This document shows, piece by piece, positions 33,127-43,293 of a DNA stretch of 64,000 nt. The first letter of the stretch is position 1; every line of letters begins with the position of its first letter. A program made the position numbers and the translations under genes. The notes under the pieces are model-generated. The model worked only from the letters and a program-made list of their open reading frames with translations, was not told the origin of the DNA and made no database searches. Location of the stretch: the NCBI RefSeq assembly GCF_026341275.1, contig NZ_JAIFZO010000002.1, positions 1,748,361 to 1,812,360 of the forward strand, read 5' to 3'. This stretch comes from Streptomyces ortus. Lineage in GTDB: Bacteria > Actinomycetota > Actinomycetes > Streptomycetales > Streptomycetaceae.

Positions 33127-34342
33127 GTGCTGGATTCCTCAAAGAAGGTACACATAGCGGCGTCGTAGAGAGCGGGTTGGTGGTGCCGCTCTGCCCCAAA
33201 CCCAGGGACGTGCACGGGAGTTGAGTTGGTCGGTTGCGAGGGTCGTGGCCTGGGCGATGTCGTCGGGGTTGGCGAACGACCGGCCGGCGAGGGCGGCCTT
33301 GCGGAAGATGCGCCACCAGCCTTCCTGGAGGTTGAGCCAGCACGCGCCGACGGGGATGAAAGAGTGGTGGATGCGGGGATGTTCCTCGAGCCAGGTCCGG
33401 GTGGACAGGCTGTTGTGGCTGGACAAGTTGTCGGTGACGATCCAGATCTCCCCGGTCGGGTTGGCGTCCTCGACCTGTTGCAGAAACCGCTGGTAGAAGA
33501 CGCTGTTACGGGAGGAAGCGGTCATGGTGATCTGCTGGCCGTCCCGGACGCGTAAAGCCCCGTAGACCCAGGTTTTCTCGGGCCCACGGCTGTAATCGAG
33601 CTCGGCTTTGATCCGGCGTCCGTCGGGTGACCAGGCGGGTGCGGGCGGGAAGGTCCGGGGGATCACTGGCCCCAGCTCGTCGGCGCAGATCACCGTCGCG
33701 TCGTCGGGCGGGTGGGTGTAGAGGCCGATGATCCTTGTCCTTTTGGGACGAAGTCCGGGTCCTTCGACCGCATCCAGGACCGGGTGCGGCGCCAGCGCAC
33801 GCCCTCGGCGAGCAGGATACGGCGCACCTGTGAGCGGCCTACCTCGATCCTCTCGGCCCGCGCGGCCGCGGCCAGAGAATCCAGTGTCCACTCGGCCGGC
33901 CCGGACTCGTCGAAGGCCCACAGTTCTCCGACGGGTTCCCACCGCAGTCGCCCCGGCGGCACGGTCTTGACCAGGGAGATGATCCGGGATCGTTCCTGCT
34001 CGGTGATGCGTCGTCTGCGGCCCTGCCCGCCCAGATCATCGAGTCCCTGCAGGCCCGATCGGTTGAAGCGGTGCAGCCAGCAGCGGACCGTTTTCTGGCT
34101 GCAGTCCAGCTCCACGGCGATCGCCGGCACCCGCAGCCCCGACCAGCTCAGCTCGATCATCCGGGCCCGCATCACCGCATCCCGCGGAGCCTTCCGTGCC
34201 CGTGACAGGCGCCGGACGACGGCCCGTTCGTCCTCGTCACGCTCCGGTCGTGCCCATAAAACCATCGCCCAGCACCCGCCCCCGAGCACCCTCAACTACC
34301 CCGCCACCAGGACATATACCCAGTGAAAGAGGAATCCAGCAC
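33127..34342 (-). mobile_element. IS630-family insertion sequence, 1216 bp
   Basis: The ends carry 14-bp terminal inverted repeats, GTGCTGGATTCCTC on the left and its complement on the right, bordered on each side by TA (33125-33126 and 34343-34344), the duplicated IS630 target. One transposase is encoded in two frames on the minus strand. The target is the central CTAG of a perfect palindrome, consistent with the CTAG preference of IS630. The element looks intact and recent. Confidence 0.92.
33139..34265 (-). CDS. IS630 transposase expressed by -1 frameshift
   Basis: The first frame (from ATG 34265 toward 33690) encodes the N-terminal DNA-binding helix-turn-helix domains (LRVPAIAVELDCSQKTVRCW and a Lys/Arg-rich linker). 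The second frame encodes the catalytic domain with DDE residues in ICADELGPV, IVTDNLSSHNS and WLNLQEGWW. A canonical slippery heptamer CCCAAAA on the coding strand (33741-33747) joins them: a -1 slip after CCA-AAA continues into RTRIIGLY. The fused product would be 375 aa. Both frames are free of internal stops, so the enzyme is probably active. Confidence 0.88.
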
Positions 34343-34435
34343 TAGGTCCCGCGCCCCATGCGGTCCTGTCGTCCTGTGGTCCCGTCGTCGCACATCCGTC
34401 CGTCGACCGACGCCCTCCGGGTGGCGTGTCCCGGA

Positions 34436-35716
<1,281 letters not shown>

Positions 35717-35836
35717 TCACCGCAAGGGTCGTGCAGCTGCCGAAGTCGCGATCCGCACCGACTGCGCACAGAAACGGACCCCGCGGGGAAACGGAGCATC
35801 CATCGAGATTCGCGGTGCCGCACCTCTTGCCTCTTG

Positions 35837-35850
35837 TAGAACCCGTTACT
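35837..35850. promoter_or_regulatory. KstR-type operator proximal to cyp125
   Basis: TAGAACCCGTTACT matches the consensus except the last base. It lies 26 bp before the first ATG of the P450 reading frame and about 85 bp before the alternative start at 35935. The 271-bp divergent gap holds no other clear feature besides the two operators. Confidence 0.7.
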
Positions 35851-35873
35851 ACCTTCACGGCAATTCCCGGTGC

Positions 35874-35888
35874 CTGATGGACCGTCAG
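35874..35888. promoter_or_regulatory. Near-palindrome CTGATGGACCGTCAG at the P450 start
   Basis: It differs from the palindrome before the LLM gene (13265-13279) by one base. It overlaps the first ATG of the P450 frame, which favours a downstream start or a role in the leader. Confidence 0.45.
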
Positions 35889-37178
35889 AACACGACCGTC
35901 GTACGACCTGGACTTCACGACCTGGAGTTGCCGATGCCCTGTCCAGCGCTGCCCGACGGGTTCGATTTCACCGATCCCGATCTGCTGCACCACCGCGTGC
36001 CCCTCCCGGAGTTCGCCGAGCTGCGTCAGGCCGAACCGGTGCGCTGGATCCCGCAGCCGGCCAACGTCGCCGGTTTCCAGGACGGGGGCTACTGGGCCGT
36101 CACCCGGCACGCCGACGTCAAGTACGTTTCCACGCACCCGGAGTTGTTCTCCTCCACGCTCAACACCGCGATCATCCGCTTCGGCCCGCACATGGAGCGG
36201 GACGCGATCGACGCCCAGCGGCTGATCCTGCTCAACATGGACCCGCCCGAGCACACCCGGGTCCGCCAGATCGTCCAGCGCGGCTTCACCCCGCGTGCCA
36301 TCCGCGCCCTGGAGGAGAACCTGCACGGCCGCGCGACCCGGATCGTGGCGACCGCCCTCGCGAACGCCGGCCCCGGCGGCTCCTTCGACTTCGTCACCGA
36401 GGTCGCCAGCGAGCTGCCCCTCCAGGCGATCGCGGAACTCATCGGCATCCCGCAGGAGGACCGCGCCAAGATCTTCGACTGGTCCAACAAGATGATCGCG
36501 TACGACGACCCGGAGTACGCGATCACCGAGGCGATCGGCCAGGAGGCCGCCACCGAGATCCTCGCCTACGCGATGAACATGTCGGCCGACCGCAAGCAGT
36601 GCCCCGCCAAGGACATCGTCACCACGCTGGTGGCCGCCGAGGACGAGGGCAACCTCGCCTCCGACGAGTTCGGCTTCTTCGTCCTGATGCTGGCCGTCGC
36701 CGGCAACGAGACGACCCGTAACGCCATCACGCACGGCATGCACGCCTTCCTCACCCACCCCGACCAGTGGGACCTCTACAAGCGGGAGCGCCCGGCGACC
36801 GCCGCGGAGGAGATCGTCCGCTGGGCCACCCCCATCGTCGCCTTCCAGCGCACCGCGACCCAGGACACCGAACTGGGCGGCAAGCAGATCAGGAAGGGCG
36901 ACCGCGTCGGCCTCTTCTACTCGTCCGCCAACAACGACCCGGAGGTCTTCGACACGCCGGAGGTCTTCGACGTCCACCGCGACCCGAACCCGCATCTGGG
37001 CTTCGGGGGCGGCGGCCCGCACTTCTGCCTCGGCAAGTCCCTGGCCACCCTGGAGATCGACCTCATCTTCAACGCGATCGCCGACGCGATGCCCGGGGTG
37101 CACCTGGCGGGCGACCCGCGCCGACTGCGCTCCGCCTGGATCAACGGCGTGAAGGAACTTCAGGTCGGCGTCGACTGA
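35877..37178 (+). CDS. cyp125: CYP125-type steroid C26/C27 hydroxylase
   Basis: A 433-aa cytochrome P450. It has the I-helix AGNETTRNAITHG (near 275), the K-helix EEIVRW (near 311), the PERF-like region, and heme loop FGGGGPHFCLGKSL with Cys near 384. GFDFTDPDLLHHR, LPLQAIAELIGIPQEDR, and DEFGFFVLMLAVAGNETTR follow CYP125 closely. CYP125 hydroxylates the cholesterol/cholestenone terminal side-chain carbon. The start may be ATG 35935 (MPCPALPDG), because 35877 lies inside a palindrome. Redox partners are unknown; the KstR-linked ferredoxin is a candidate. Confidence 0.88.
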   Translation: MDRQNTTVVRPGLHDLELPMPCPALPDGFDFTDPDLLHHRVPLPEFAELRQAEPVRWIPQPANVAGFQDGGYWAVTRHADVKYVSTHPELFSSTLNTAIIRFGPHMERDAIDAQRLILLNMDPPEHTRVRQIVQRGFTPRAIRALEENLHGRATRIVATALANAGPGGSFDFVTEVASELPLQAIAELIGIPQEDRAKIFDWSNKMIAYDDPEYAITEAIGQEAATEILAYAMNMSADRKQCPAKDIVTTLVAAEDEGNLASDEFGFFVLMLAVAGNETTRNAITHGMHAFLTHPDQWDLYKRERPATAAEEIVRWATPIVAFQRTATQDTELGGKQIRKGDRVGLFYSSANNDPEVFDTPEVFDVHRDPNPHLGFGGGGPHFCLGKSLATLEIDLIFNAIADAMPGVHLAGDPRRLRSAWINGVKELQVGVD

Positions 37179-37190
37179 GGGATCGACGAT

Positions 37191-37213
37191 CGGCCGGAGG
37201 AATTCTCCGGCCG
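37191..37213. terminator. Hairpin after cyp125
   Basis: CGGCCGGAG and CTCCGGCCG pair perfectly around GAATT, 12 bp after the P450 stop. Confidence 0.75.
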
Positions 37214-37223
37214 GTGAACGATT

Positions 37224-38981
37224 TTGCCCCGTTACGCGTCTTCACAGGTGGCACAGTCGACCCACACCTGCGAAGACATCGAACGGAAACGCCGAGCCGT
37301 GGCCCCAGCCGAACTGTCCCCCGACCCACGGGAGGGCGCGCGGACCGCCCGGAAGCGGGTCCTCCGACCGGTTCGGAGGCCGAAGTGGGTTCCGGTGCGG
37401 GGTCCGGCGTGGGGTCCGGCGTGGACACGGCACCGGGTGCCGCTCCTCGCCACCCTCCCGACCGTCCCGCTGTACGTGGTGTGGTGGCTGTTCCTGGCCA
37501 CCGGCGGCGGTGATCTGGCCGCGCAGGAGGCCTGGGCCGACTTCGCGTCCCGGCACGGCGGCTCGGCGTACACCCTGTTCTGGTACGGCGGGATGCACAC
37601 CGCGAACTACAGCCTGATCTCGCCCTACCTGATGGCCGCCTTCGGCGTGCGGACGGTCACCGTGGCGGCCGGGCTGCTGGCCGCCTGGCTGGCCGCGGTC
37701 CTCATCGTCCGTACGGGCATCCGCCGCCCGCTGGGCCCGGCGCTGCTCGCGTCGCTCGCCCTGTGGTGCAACGTGGCGTCGGGGCGTACGACCTTCGCGC
37801 TCGGCGTCGCGCTCGGACTCGCCGCCTGCGTGCTGCTGACCCGGGAGCGGCGCATCCCCCTCGCCGTGGCGTACGCGGCGCTCGCGACCATGGCCAGCCC
37901 GGTCGCGGGCCTGTTCCTGGTCGTCGCGGGCGCAGGTCACGCCCTCGTACGGGACCGGGCGCGGGCCGCCGCGCTCATCGCGCCCCCGGTCGTGGTGGTG
38001 GGTGCGACCGCCCTGCTCTTCCCGTTCACCGGGGAGCAGCTGATGCCCGCCGCCCGGATCTGGCCGCCGGTCCTGATCGGCCTCGTCGTGCTGACCCTGG
38101 CGCCGCGCGGCTGGCGGGTGCTGCGCTGGGGCGCCGTCGTGTACGCGGCGGGGACGGTCCTCACGTATCTGGTGCCCTCTCCGGTGGGCACGAACGTGGA
38201 GCGGCTGGCGGAGCTGTTCGCCCCGGCGGCGCTGCTGGCCGCGCTGCTCGCGGTGCCGAGGTCGGGGACCGCCCACGCGAGGCGGCGCGTGGCGCTGACC
38301 ATGGCGCTGGTGTTCTCCGTGGGCTGGGTCGGCAAGAAGACCGTCGACGATCTGGCGGTGTCGACCGTGGTGCCCGCCTGGGCCCACGACACGACCGGCG
38401 TCGTGGAGGCCCTGGACCGGCTCGGCGCGGACCGTACGCGCGTCGAGGTGGTCCCGGCCCGCAACCACCGCGAGGCCACCGCGCTGGCCCCGCACGTGAA
38501 CCTGGCGCGCGGCTGGAACCGGCAGCTGGACATGGAGCGCGGCCGGCTCTTCTACGACGGGACCTTCTCGGAGAGGACCTACCGGGCCTGGCTCGACCGG
38601 TGGGCCGTCGGCTTCGTGGTGCTGCCCTCGGGGAAGCCGGACGGCTTCGCGGAGGACGAGGCGCGCCTGGTCAGGAACGGCACGCCGTGGCTGGAGCCGG
38701 TGTGGCGGGACCCGAACTGGCGGGTCTACCGCGTGCGCGAGGCGGTTCCGCTGGTGTCGGCGCCCGCCTCGGTCGTGCGGGCCGACAGCGCGGCGGTGGT
38801 GGTGCGGGTCCCGCGGCCCGGCCCGGTGACCGTGCGGGTCGCGTTCTCGCCCTGGCTGTACGCCGAGGGGGGCTGCCTCGAAAAGGAGGGAGAATTCACG
38901 CGGCTGACGGTGACCGAGCCGGGCGAGTACCGGATCAGCTCGGGGTACGGCCCTTCGCCGGGCCCGGCCCCGCGCTGCTGA
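37224..38981 (+). CDS. Multi-pass membrane protein, GT-C-like
   Basis: A protein of about 585 aa with a basic N-terminal stretch (40-70 residues), then about ten hydrophobic segments between residues 73 and 375, and a soluble extracytoplasmic C-terminal domain (residues about 390-585) with a beta-rich tail. The loop after the first segments (FASRHGGSAYTLFWYGGMH) resembles substrate sites of lipid-linked glycosyltransferases, but no diagnostic motif is confirmed. The start is uncertain because the first 60 residues are low complexity. Its end overlaps the convergent PAP2 gene by 47 bp. Function unknown. Confidence 0.7.
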   Translation: MPRYASSQVAQSTHTCEDIERKRRAVAPAELSPDPREGARTARKRVLRPVRRPKWVPVRGPAWGPAWTRHRVPLLATLPTVPLYVVWWLFLATGGGDLAAQEAWADFASRHGGSAYTLFWYGGMHTANYSLISPYLMAAFGVRTVTVAAGLLAAWLAAVLIVRTGIRRPLGPALLASLALWCNVASGRTTFALGVALGLAACVLLTRERRIPLAVAYAALATMASPVAGLFLVVAGAGHALVRDRARAAALIAPPVVVVGATALLFPFTGEQLMPAARIWPPVLIGLVVLTLAPRGWRVLRWGAVVYAAGTVLTYLVPSPVGTNVERLAELFAPAALLAALLAVPRSGTAHARRRVALTMALVFSVGWVGKKTVDDLAVSTVVPAWAHDTTGVVEALDRLGADRTRVEVVPARNHREATALAPHVNLARGWNRQLDMERGRLFYDGTFSERTYRAWLDRWAVGFVVLPSGKPDGFAEDEARLVRNGTPWLEPVWRDPNWRVYRVREAVPLVSAPASVVRADSAAVVVRVPRPGPVTVRVAFSPWLYAEGGCLEKEGEFTRLTVTEPGEYRISSGYGPSPGPAPRC

Positions 38982-41022
38982 CCGCCTGCGCGTTCTGGGC
39001 CTCCCCGACCCTTTCGGCCGTCTTCGTGAGCGTGCGCGGGCGGGGCCTGGGCCCCTGGAGCAGGTAGGTCAGCCCGAAGCCGGCGCCGACGACGGCCGCG
39101 CCGCCCACCGCGTCCAGCACCCAGTGGTTGCCGGTCGCCACGATCGCGGAGACCGTGAACAGCGGGTGCAGCAGACCGAGCGCCTTCATCCACCATCGGG
39201 GGGCGAGGATCGCGATGACGAGCCCGCACCACAGCGACCAGCCGAAGTGCAGCGAGGGCATCGCCGCGTACTGGTTGGTGAGCGCGGTCAGCGTCCCGTA
39301 GTCCGGCTGGGAGAAGTCCTGCACGCCGTGCACGGTGTCGATGAACCCGAGGCCGGGCATCAGCCGCGGCGGGGCCAGCGGGTAGAGCCAGAAGCCGACG
39401 AGCGCGAACAGCGTGGCGAAGCCGAGCGCCGAGCGGGCCCAGCGGTACTCGGCGGGCCGGCGGGCGTACAGCACGCCGAGCACGGTCAGCGGGACCACGA
39501 AGTGGAACGACGTGTAGTAGAAGTTGAAGAAGTCCTCCAGCCAGCCGATCCGCACGACCGTGTGGTTGACCCAGTGCTCGATGTCGATGAAGAGGAACTG
39601 CTCGATCGAGTGGATCTGCTCGCCGTGCTGTTCGGCGGTGGCCCGCCCCCCGGTGTTGGTACCCCCGGTCGCCGCGAGCCTGACCTGCTGGTACGCGGAG
39701 TAGCCGACGCGGATCAGCAGCAGTTCGAGGAGGAGGTTCGGGCGGCTGAGGACGCGGCGCAGGAACGGCAGCAGGGGGACGCGCCTGAACCGGGTGGGCA
39801 CCGGCGGCGCGTACTCGGTCGGGACGGGCGAGCGGTAGTACTCCGACGTACGGGACAGAAACGGAACCACGGTCGCGGCGGCGAGGGCGGCGAGCAGCAC
39901 GACGTTGTCCCGCAGCGGGTAGAGCCACTCCATGTTCGGCAGCATCATCTTGGCCGGCAGGGTCATCACCAGGACGACGGCGACCGGCCACACGTACCGG
40001 TCGCCCGCCTTCTTGCCGACGCGGCCGACCAGCGCGAGCAGCACCCACAGCAGCTGGTGCTGCCAGGTGGTCGGCGCGACGGCGACGGCGACGCAGCCGG
40101 TGACCGCGACCGCGAGCAGCAGCTGCCCGTCGCGGGCGTAGCGCACGGCGCGGCGCAGGCCGAGCACGGCGACGGCGGTGCCGAGCACGAGGAAGAGCCC
40201 GATCTCCAGCGGCCCCTCGACCCCGAGCCGCAGCAGCGCCCCGTGCAGCGACTCGTTGGCGAGATCGTCGGCGGGCCGCCCGAGCCCGACCCCGGCCAGG
40301 TGGTGCACCCAGTACGTGTACGAGTCGTGCGGCATGGCCGCCCACGCGAGCGCGGTGAGCGCGGCGAAGGCGAGGGCGGAGGAGACGGCGGCCCGGCGGC
40401 GGCCGGTGAACCACAGGAGCGGCGCGAACAGCAGGACGGTGGGCTGCAGGGCCGCGGCGAGGCCGATCAGTACCCCGCTCGCCCGTTCCCCGCGCACGGC
40501 GAAGCAGCCGAGGAGCACGAGCAGGACCGGGATGATGCTGGTCTGGCCGAGGTAGAGGGTGTTGCGCACGGGCAGGGACAGCATCAGGAGGCTGATGGCG
40601 ACGGGGGCGGCCAGCAGGGCCGTACGGCGGCTCACCGGCTGGGGCAGGGCGCGGGCGGCGACCAGGCCGAGGGCGACCACCAGCAGCAGCGTGCCGAAGG
40701 TCCAGCCCCAGCCGAGAGCCTGCTCGGCCGCCTTGGTGAGAGGTTTGAGGACGAGTCCGCCGAAGGGTGTGCCGGTGAAGCGCGTCGAGTCGTACAGCGA
40801 ACCGTTCACATGCAGCACGCCGTCGGGGCCGACCCAGGTCTCCAGATCCGTCAGGCGCTCGCCCCTGGGCGTACTCAGGACGACGGCGACCTGTCGTACG
40901 GCCAGGACGGCGGCGATCAGCCACAGGCCCGCACGGACCAGGCCCAGCCGCGCTCTGGCCGCCTCGGGCGCCGTCGCCCCGAAGGGATCACCTGGTCGTC
41001 CGCCGTGCTCCACATTTGCCAC
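38935..41022 (-). CDS. Bifunctional GT87/PAP2 membrane protein
   Basis: A protein of about 695 aa. The N-terminal half resembles GT-C glycosyltransferase family 87, with many helices and the loop LETWVGPDGVLHVNGSLYD. The C-terminal part (from about residue 470) is a PAP2/AUR1-like phosphatase: AMPSLHFGWSLWCG (near 587) carries the first catalytic His and GNHWVLDAVGG (near 635) the second. It probably transfers sugar from polyprenyl-phosphate donors and hydrolyses phospho-lipids in the envelope. GTG 41022 after a GGGAGGG is preferred to the first in-frame start at 41073. Confidence 0.82.
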   Translation of the reverse strand: MANVEHGGRPGDPFGATAPEAARARLGLVRAGLWLIAAVLAVRQVAVVLSTPRGERLTDLETWVGPDGVLHVNGSLYDSTRFTGTPFGGLVLKPLTKAAEQALGWGWTFGTLLLVVALGLVAARALPQPVSRRTALLAAPVAISLLMLSLPVRNTLYLGQTSIIPVLLVLLGCFAVRGERASGVLIGLAAALQPTVLLFAPLLWFTGRRRAAVSSALAFAALTALAWAAMPHDSYTYWVHHLAGVGLGRPADDLANESLHGALLRLGVEGPLEIGLFLVLGTAVAVLGLRRAVRYARDGQLLLAVAVTGCVAVAVAPTTWQHQLLWVLLALVGRVGKKAGDRYVWPVAVVLVMTLPAKMMLPNMEWLYPLRDNVVLLAALAAATVVPFLSRTSEYYRSPVPTEYAPPVPTRFRRVPLLPFLRRVLSRPNLLLELLLIRVGYSAYQQVRLAATGGTNTGGRATAEQHGEQIHSIEQFLFIDIEHWVNHTVVRIGWLEDFFNFYYTSFHFVVPLTVLGVLYARRPAEYRWARSALGFATLFALVGFWLYPLAPPRLMPGLGFIDTVHGVQDFSQPDYGTLTALTNQYAAMPSLHFGWSLWCGLVIAILAPRWWMKALGLLHPLFTVSAIVATGNHWVLDAVGGAAVVGAGFGLTYLLQGPRPRPRTLTKTAERVGEAQNAQAVSSAGPGPAKGRTPS

Positions 41023-41172
41023 GTGCCGTCGGCCCTCCCGCCCCGTTCGTCCCCTACGCCCCTTGAACCCCACAAGTCCGCGGGGTCCCGTGCGTCTGTT
41101 TCTCGTTCGAACCCTTAGAGGCTCGCACCACCCCCGATGTGAGACGCGGGCAACCCCCTCTTCACCTGACGT

Positions 41173-41198
41173 CCTTCATTCTTTTGTCCCGATGAAGG
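41173..41198. promoter_or_regulatory. Stem-loop in gap before O-methyltransferase
   Basis: CCTTCAT and ATGAAGG form a perfect 7-bp stem with a 12-nt loop. It may end the GT87/PAP2 region or form part of the leader for the O-methyltransferase. The 397-bp gap 41023-41419 is otherwise non-coding. Confidence 0.4.
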
Positions 41199-41305
41199 TG
41201 TTGTAAGGCCGAAGAGGGCCCACGGCACGCCGCCACGCGAGGCCATGACGGGAATACAACCACCCAACCCACCGGGAACCGGCTATATTCGGCTACGGAA
41301 CTCGT

Positions 41306-41396
41306 TAGCCCTACTAACTAGCCCTACTAACTAGCCCTACTAACTAGCTCGGCTAAGTAGCTCAGCTAAACAGTTCGGCCACGTAGCTGAGCCGAA
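41306..41396. repeat. Seven 13-bp tandem units upstream of O-methyltransferase
   Basis: Three identical units TAGCCCTACTAAC (41306, 41319, 41332) are followed by four degenerate units starting at 41345 (TAGCTCGGCTAAG), 41358 (TAGCTCAGCTAAA), 41371 and 41384. The array ends 23 bp before the start codon of the O-methyltransferase gene. The region is unusually A/T-rich for this genome. It could be a series of regulator-binding sites or a slippage-expanded promoter region. Confidence 0.9.
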
Positions 41397-41419
41397 CAAA
41401 CAGACGAAAGGTTCGCCGC

Positions 41420-42091
41420 ATGACCGAGCCGCAGCTCTGGCACGACGTGGACGACTACTTCACGGGGCTTCTCGCCCCGCCGGACGCCGCCCTGACCGAC
41501 GCGCTGCGCGACAGCGACGCCGCCGGACTCCCGCAGATCAACGTCGCCCCGAACCAGGGCAAACTGCTGCATCTCCTCGCCGTGATCCAGGGCGCGACCC
41601 GCATCCTGGAGATCGGCACACTCGGCGGCTACAGCACCATCTGGCTGGCCCGCGCCCTCCCCGAGGACGGCCGGCTGATCACCCTGGAGTACAGCGAACA
41701 ACACGCCGAGGTGGCCCGGCACAACCTCGCCCGCGCCGGCCTGGACAAGATCACCGAGGTCCGGGTGGGACCGGCCCTGATCGGCCTGGGGACGCTGGCC
41801 GACGAGGACCCCGCACCCTTCGACGTGGTCTTTATCGACGCGGACAAGGTGAACAACCCGCGCTACGTGGAATGGGCGCTCAAGCTCACCCGGCCGGGCA
41901 GTCTGATCATCCTCGACAACGTCGTCCGCGGCGGCGCCGTCACCGACGCCCTCAGCGACGACCCGAGCGTGCGCGGCACCCGTGAGGCGCTCGACCTCTT
42001 CGCCACACACCCCAAGCTGAGCGCCACGGCGATCCAGACGGTGGGCGTGAAGGGGTACGACGGGTTCGCGCTGGCGCGCGTACTGCCGTAG
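41420..42091 (+). CDS. Class I O-methyltransferase (family 3)
   Basis: A 223-aa O-methyltransferase of the catechol/caffeoyl-CoA type: motif I RILEIGTLGGYSTIWLA (near 64), acidic residue in LITLEYSEQHAEVA, the metal-binding DVVFIDADKVNNPRYVEW (near 134) and LIILDNVVRGG (near 163). It methylates phenolic hydroxyls with SAM and a divalent metal. The start ATG 41420 has a GAAAGG site. Its promoter region carries the 13-bp tandem array. Confidence 0.9.
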   Translation: MTEPQLWHDVDDYFTGLLAPPDAALTDALRDSDAAGLPQINVAPNQGKLLHLLAVIQGATRILEIGTLGGYSTIWLARALPEDGRLITLEYSEQHAEVARHNLARAGLDKITEVRVGPALIGLGTLADEDPAPFDVVFIDADKVNNPRYVEWALKLTRPGSLIILDNVVRGGAVTDALSDDPSVRGTREALDLFATHPKLSATAIQTVGVKGYDGFALARVLP

Positions 42092-42127
42092 GCGCCGCGC
42101 GCGGCGGTCCCGCCGTACCCGGCGGCG

Positions 42128-42532
42128 TCAGACCTCGTGGTAGAAACCCACGTTCACGCTGCGCGGACCCGTGCGGTCATGGATGACCAGCTCGCCCGCG
42201 CCCCCCACCGGCAGCTGCGCCGTCCCGCCGTACGGCAGCGGCTGCTGGACTCCGCCGCCCCCGCCGACCAGCGTGAACCGCACCTCGGACGACGGGTCGT
42301 CGTGCGTGCCCCGCAGCCAGGTCACCTGCCAGATCCCCTCGGGCCCGCACAGGAACTCCAGGTGGACCCGCGAGACGAACAGCCAGTCGTCGGGCGTCGC
42401 GAGGCGGCACGCGCCCCGGTCGCGCCCCACCCGCAGCACGGCGCCCGGCTCGCTCGGCGCGTCGGCCATCTGCATTCCGGCCGTCGCGCCGGCGTCCGTC
42501 CCGGACACCGAGGCCATGGTGAGTTCGAGCAC
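42128..42532 (-). CDS. FHA-domain-like protein
   Basis: A 134-aa protein. The pattern VLRVGRDRGACRLATPDDWLFVSRVHLEF (described in part) is typical of an FHA phosphothreonine-binding fold: the GR near residue 34 and the SRVHLE near residue 51. The rest is short beta-strand-like. GTG 42532 with GAAGGAG is preferred to ATG 42517. It would bind phospho-Thr peptides of Ser/Thr kinase substrates. No kinase gene is adjacent. Confidence 0.78.
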   Translation of the reverse strand: MLELTMASVSGTDAGATAGMQMADAPSEPGAVLRVGRDRGACRLATPDDWLFVSRVHLEFLCGPEGIWQVTWLRGTHDDPSSEVRFTLVGGGGGVQQPLPYGGTAQLPVGGAGELVIHDRTGPRSVNVGFYHEV

Positions 42533-42686
42533 GTGCGCTCCTTCGTTCCCCCGCGTAACCGCGTTCCGATGTGCCGAAGTTCCGATTGTCCCGCGCCGGA
42601 CGTGTGCGACGGCCGGTGACGTATCGCCGCCGAATGATAGAGCGCGCGGGCGTACAGCGTCCGGCACAGTCGCATACCGTGGAGGT

Positions 42687-43091
42687 ATGACCGAGCGCAA
42701 ACCTCCCGGGGTCGGCTTCGAGTCCTGGGTCGACCGGCAGATCCGCGAGGCGGAGGCACGCGGCGAGTTCACCGAACTCGCCGGTGCGGGCAAGCCCTTG
42801 CCGAGCGGCCCCGACACGTCGTACGACGAACTGTGGTGGATCAAGCAGAAGATGGCCCGCGAGGGCATGTCCGTGCTGCCTCCCACGCTGGCGCTGCGCA
42901 AGGAGGCGGAGGACGCGCTGGAGCAGGCCGCCGCGGCGCCGTCGGAGCGGGTGGTGCGGCGGATCGTCACGGAGATCAACGCGAAGATCCGCGAGATGAT
43001 GTTCAAGCCACCGCCCGGCCCGCCGCTGGGCCTCAAGCCGTACGACGTGGAGGAGATCGTCCGCGCCTGGCACGAACACCGCGCGGCCTGA
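42687..43091 (+). CDS. DUF1992 (DnaJ-homologue C28-like) protein
   Basis: A 134-aa DUF1992 protein: FESWVDRQIREAEARGEFTELAGAGKPLP (described in part) is the family hallmark, followed by WWIKQKMAREGM and a Arg/Lys-rich C-terminal half. The function is unknown, but the domain occurs at the end of eukaryotic DNAJC28 proteins. ATG 42687 has GGAGG immediately upstream. Confidence 0.88.
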   Translation: MTERKPPGVGFESWVDRQIREAEARGEFTELAGAGKPLPSGPDTSYDELWWIKQKMAREGMSVLPPTLALRKEAEDALEQAAAAPSERVVRRIVTEINAKIREMMFKPPPGPPLGLKPYDVEEIVRAWHEHRAA

Positions 43092-43121
43092 CACTCGACG
43101 GCCACGCGGCTCGGCGTCGAG

Positions 43122-43156
43122 GGCTCACGGCTCACGGCTCACGGCTCACGGCTCAC
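43122..43156. repeat. Five perfect 7-bp units GGCTCAC
   Basis: Five head-to-tail copies lie 30 bp after the DUF1992 stop and 20 bp before a strong terminator. It is a simple slippage array. Confidence 0.92.
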
Positions 43157-43176
43157 GGCAGTGTGCGCCCACGAGT

Positions 43177-43212
43177 GAGGCCCCGCCCGGCGCATCGCCC
43201 GGGCGGGGCCTC
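43177..43212. terminator. Strong hairpin between convergent genes
   Basis: GAGGCCCCGCCCGG pairs with CCGGGCGGGGCCTC around an 8-nt loop (14-bp stem), between the DUF1992 gene and the convergent operon ending at 43294. Confidence 0.88.
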
Positions 43213-43293
43213 CTCGGCTCAGTCGACTCAGCGCAACCGGCCTGCCGCGCAAGCGAGTTGTGCGGCTGCGGCCCGTCTCGACTGCGGCCCGTC

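Larger units (their letters stand above)
33103..34366. repeat. 46-bp perfect palindrome split by the IS element
   Basis: 22 bases at 33103-33124 (GGACCGCATGGGG then CGCGGGACC) and their exact reverse complement at 34345-34366 flank the IS. Without the insertion and with one TA they form a perfect hairpin with a TA loop, resembling a terminator for the thiolase gene upstream on the minus strand. Confidence 0.92.
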
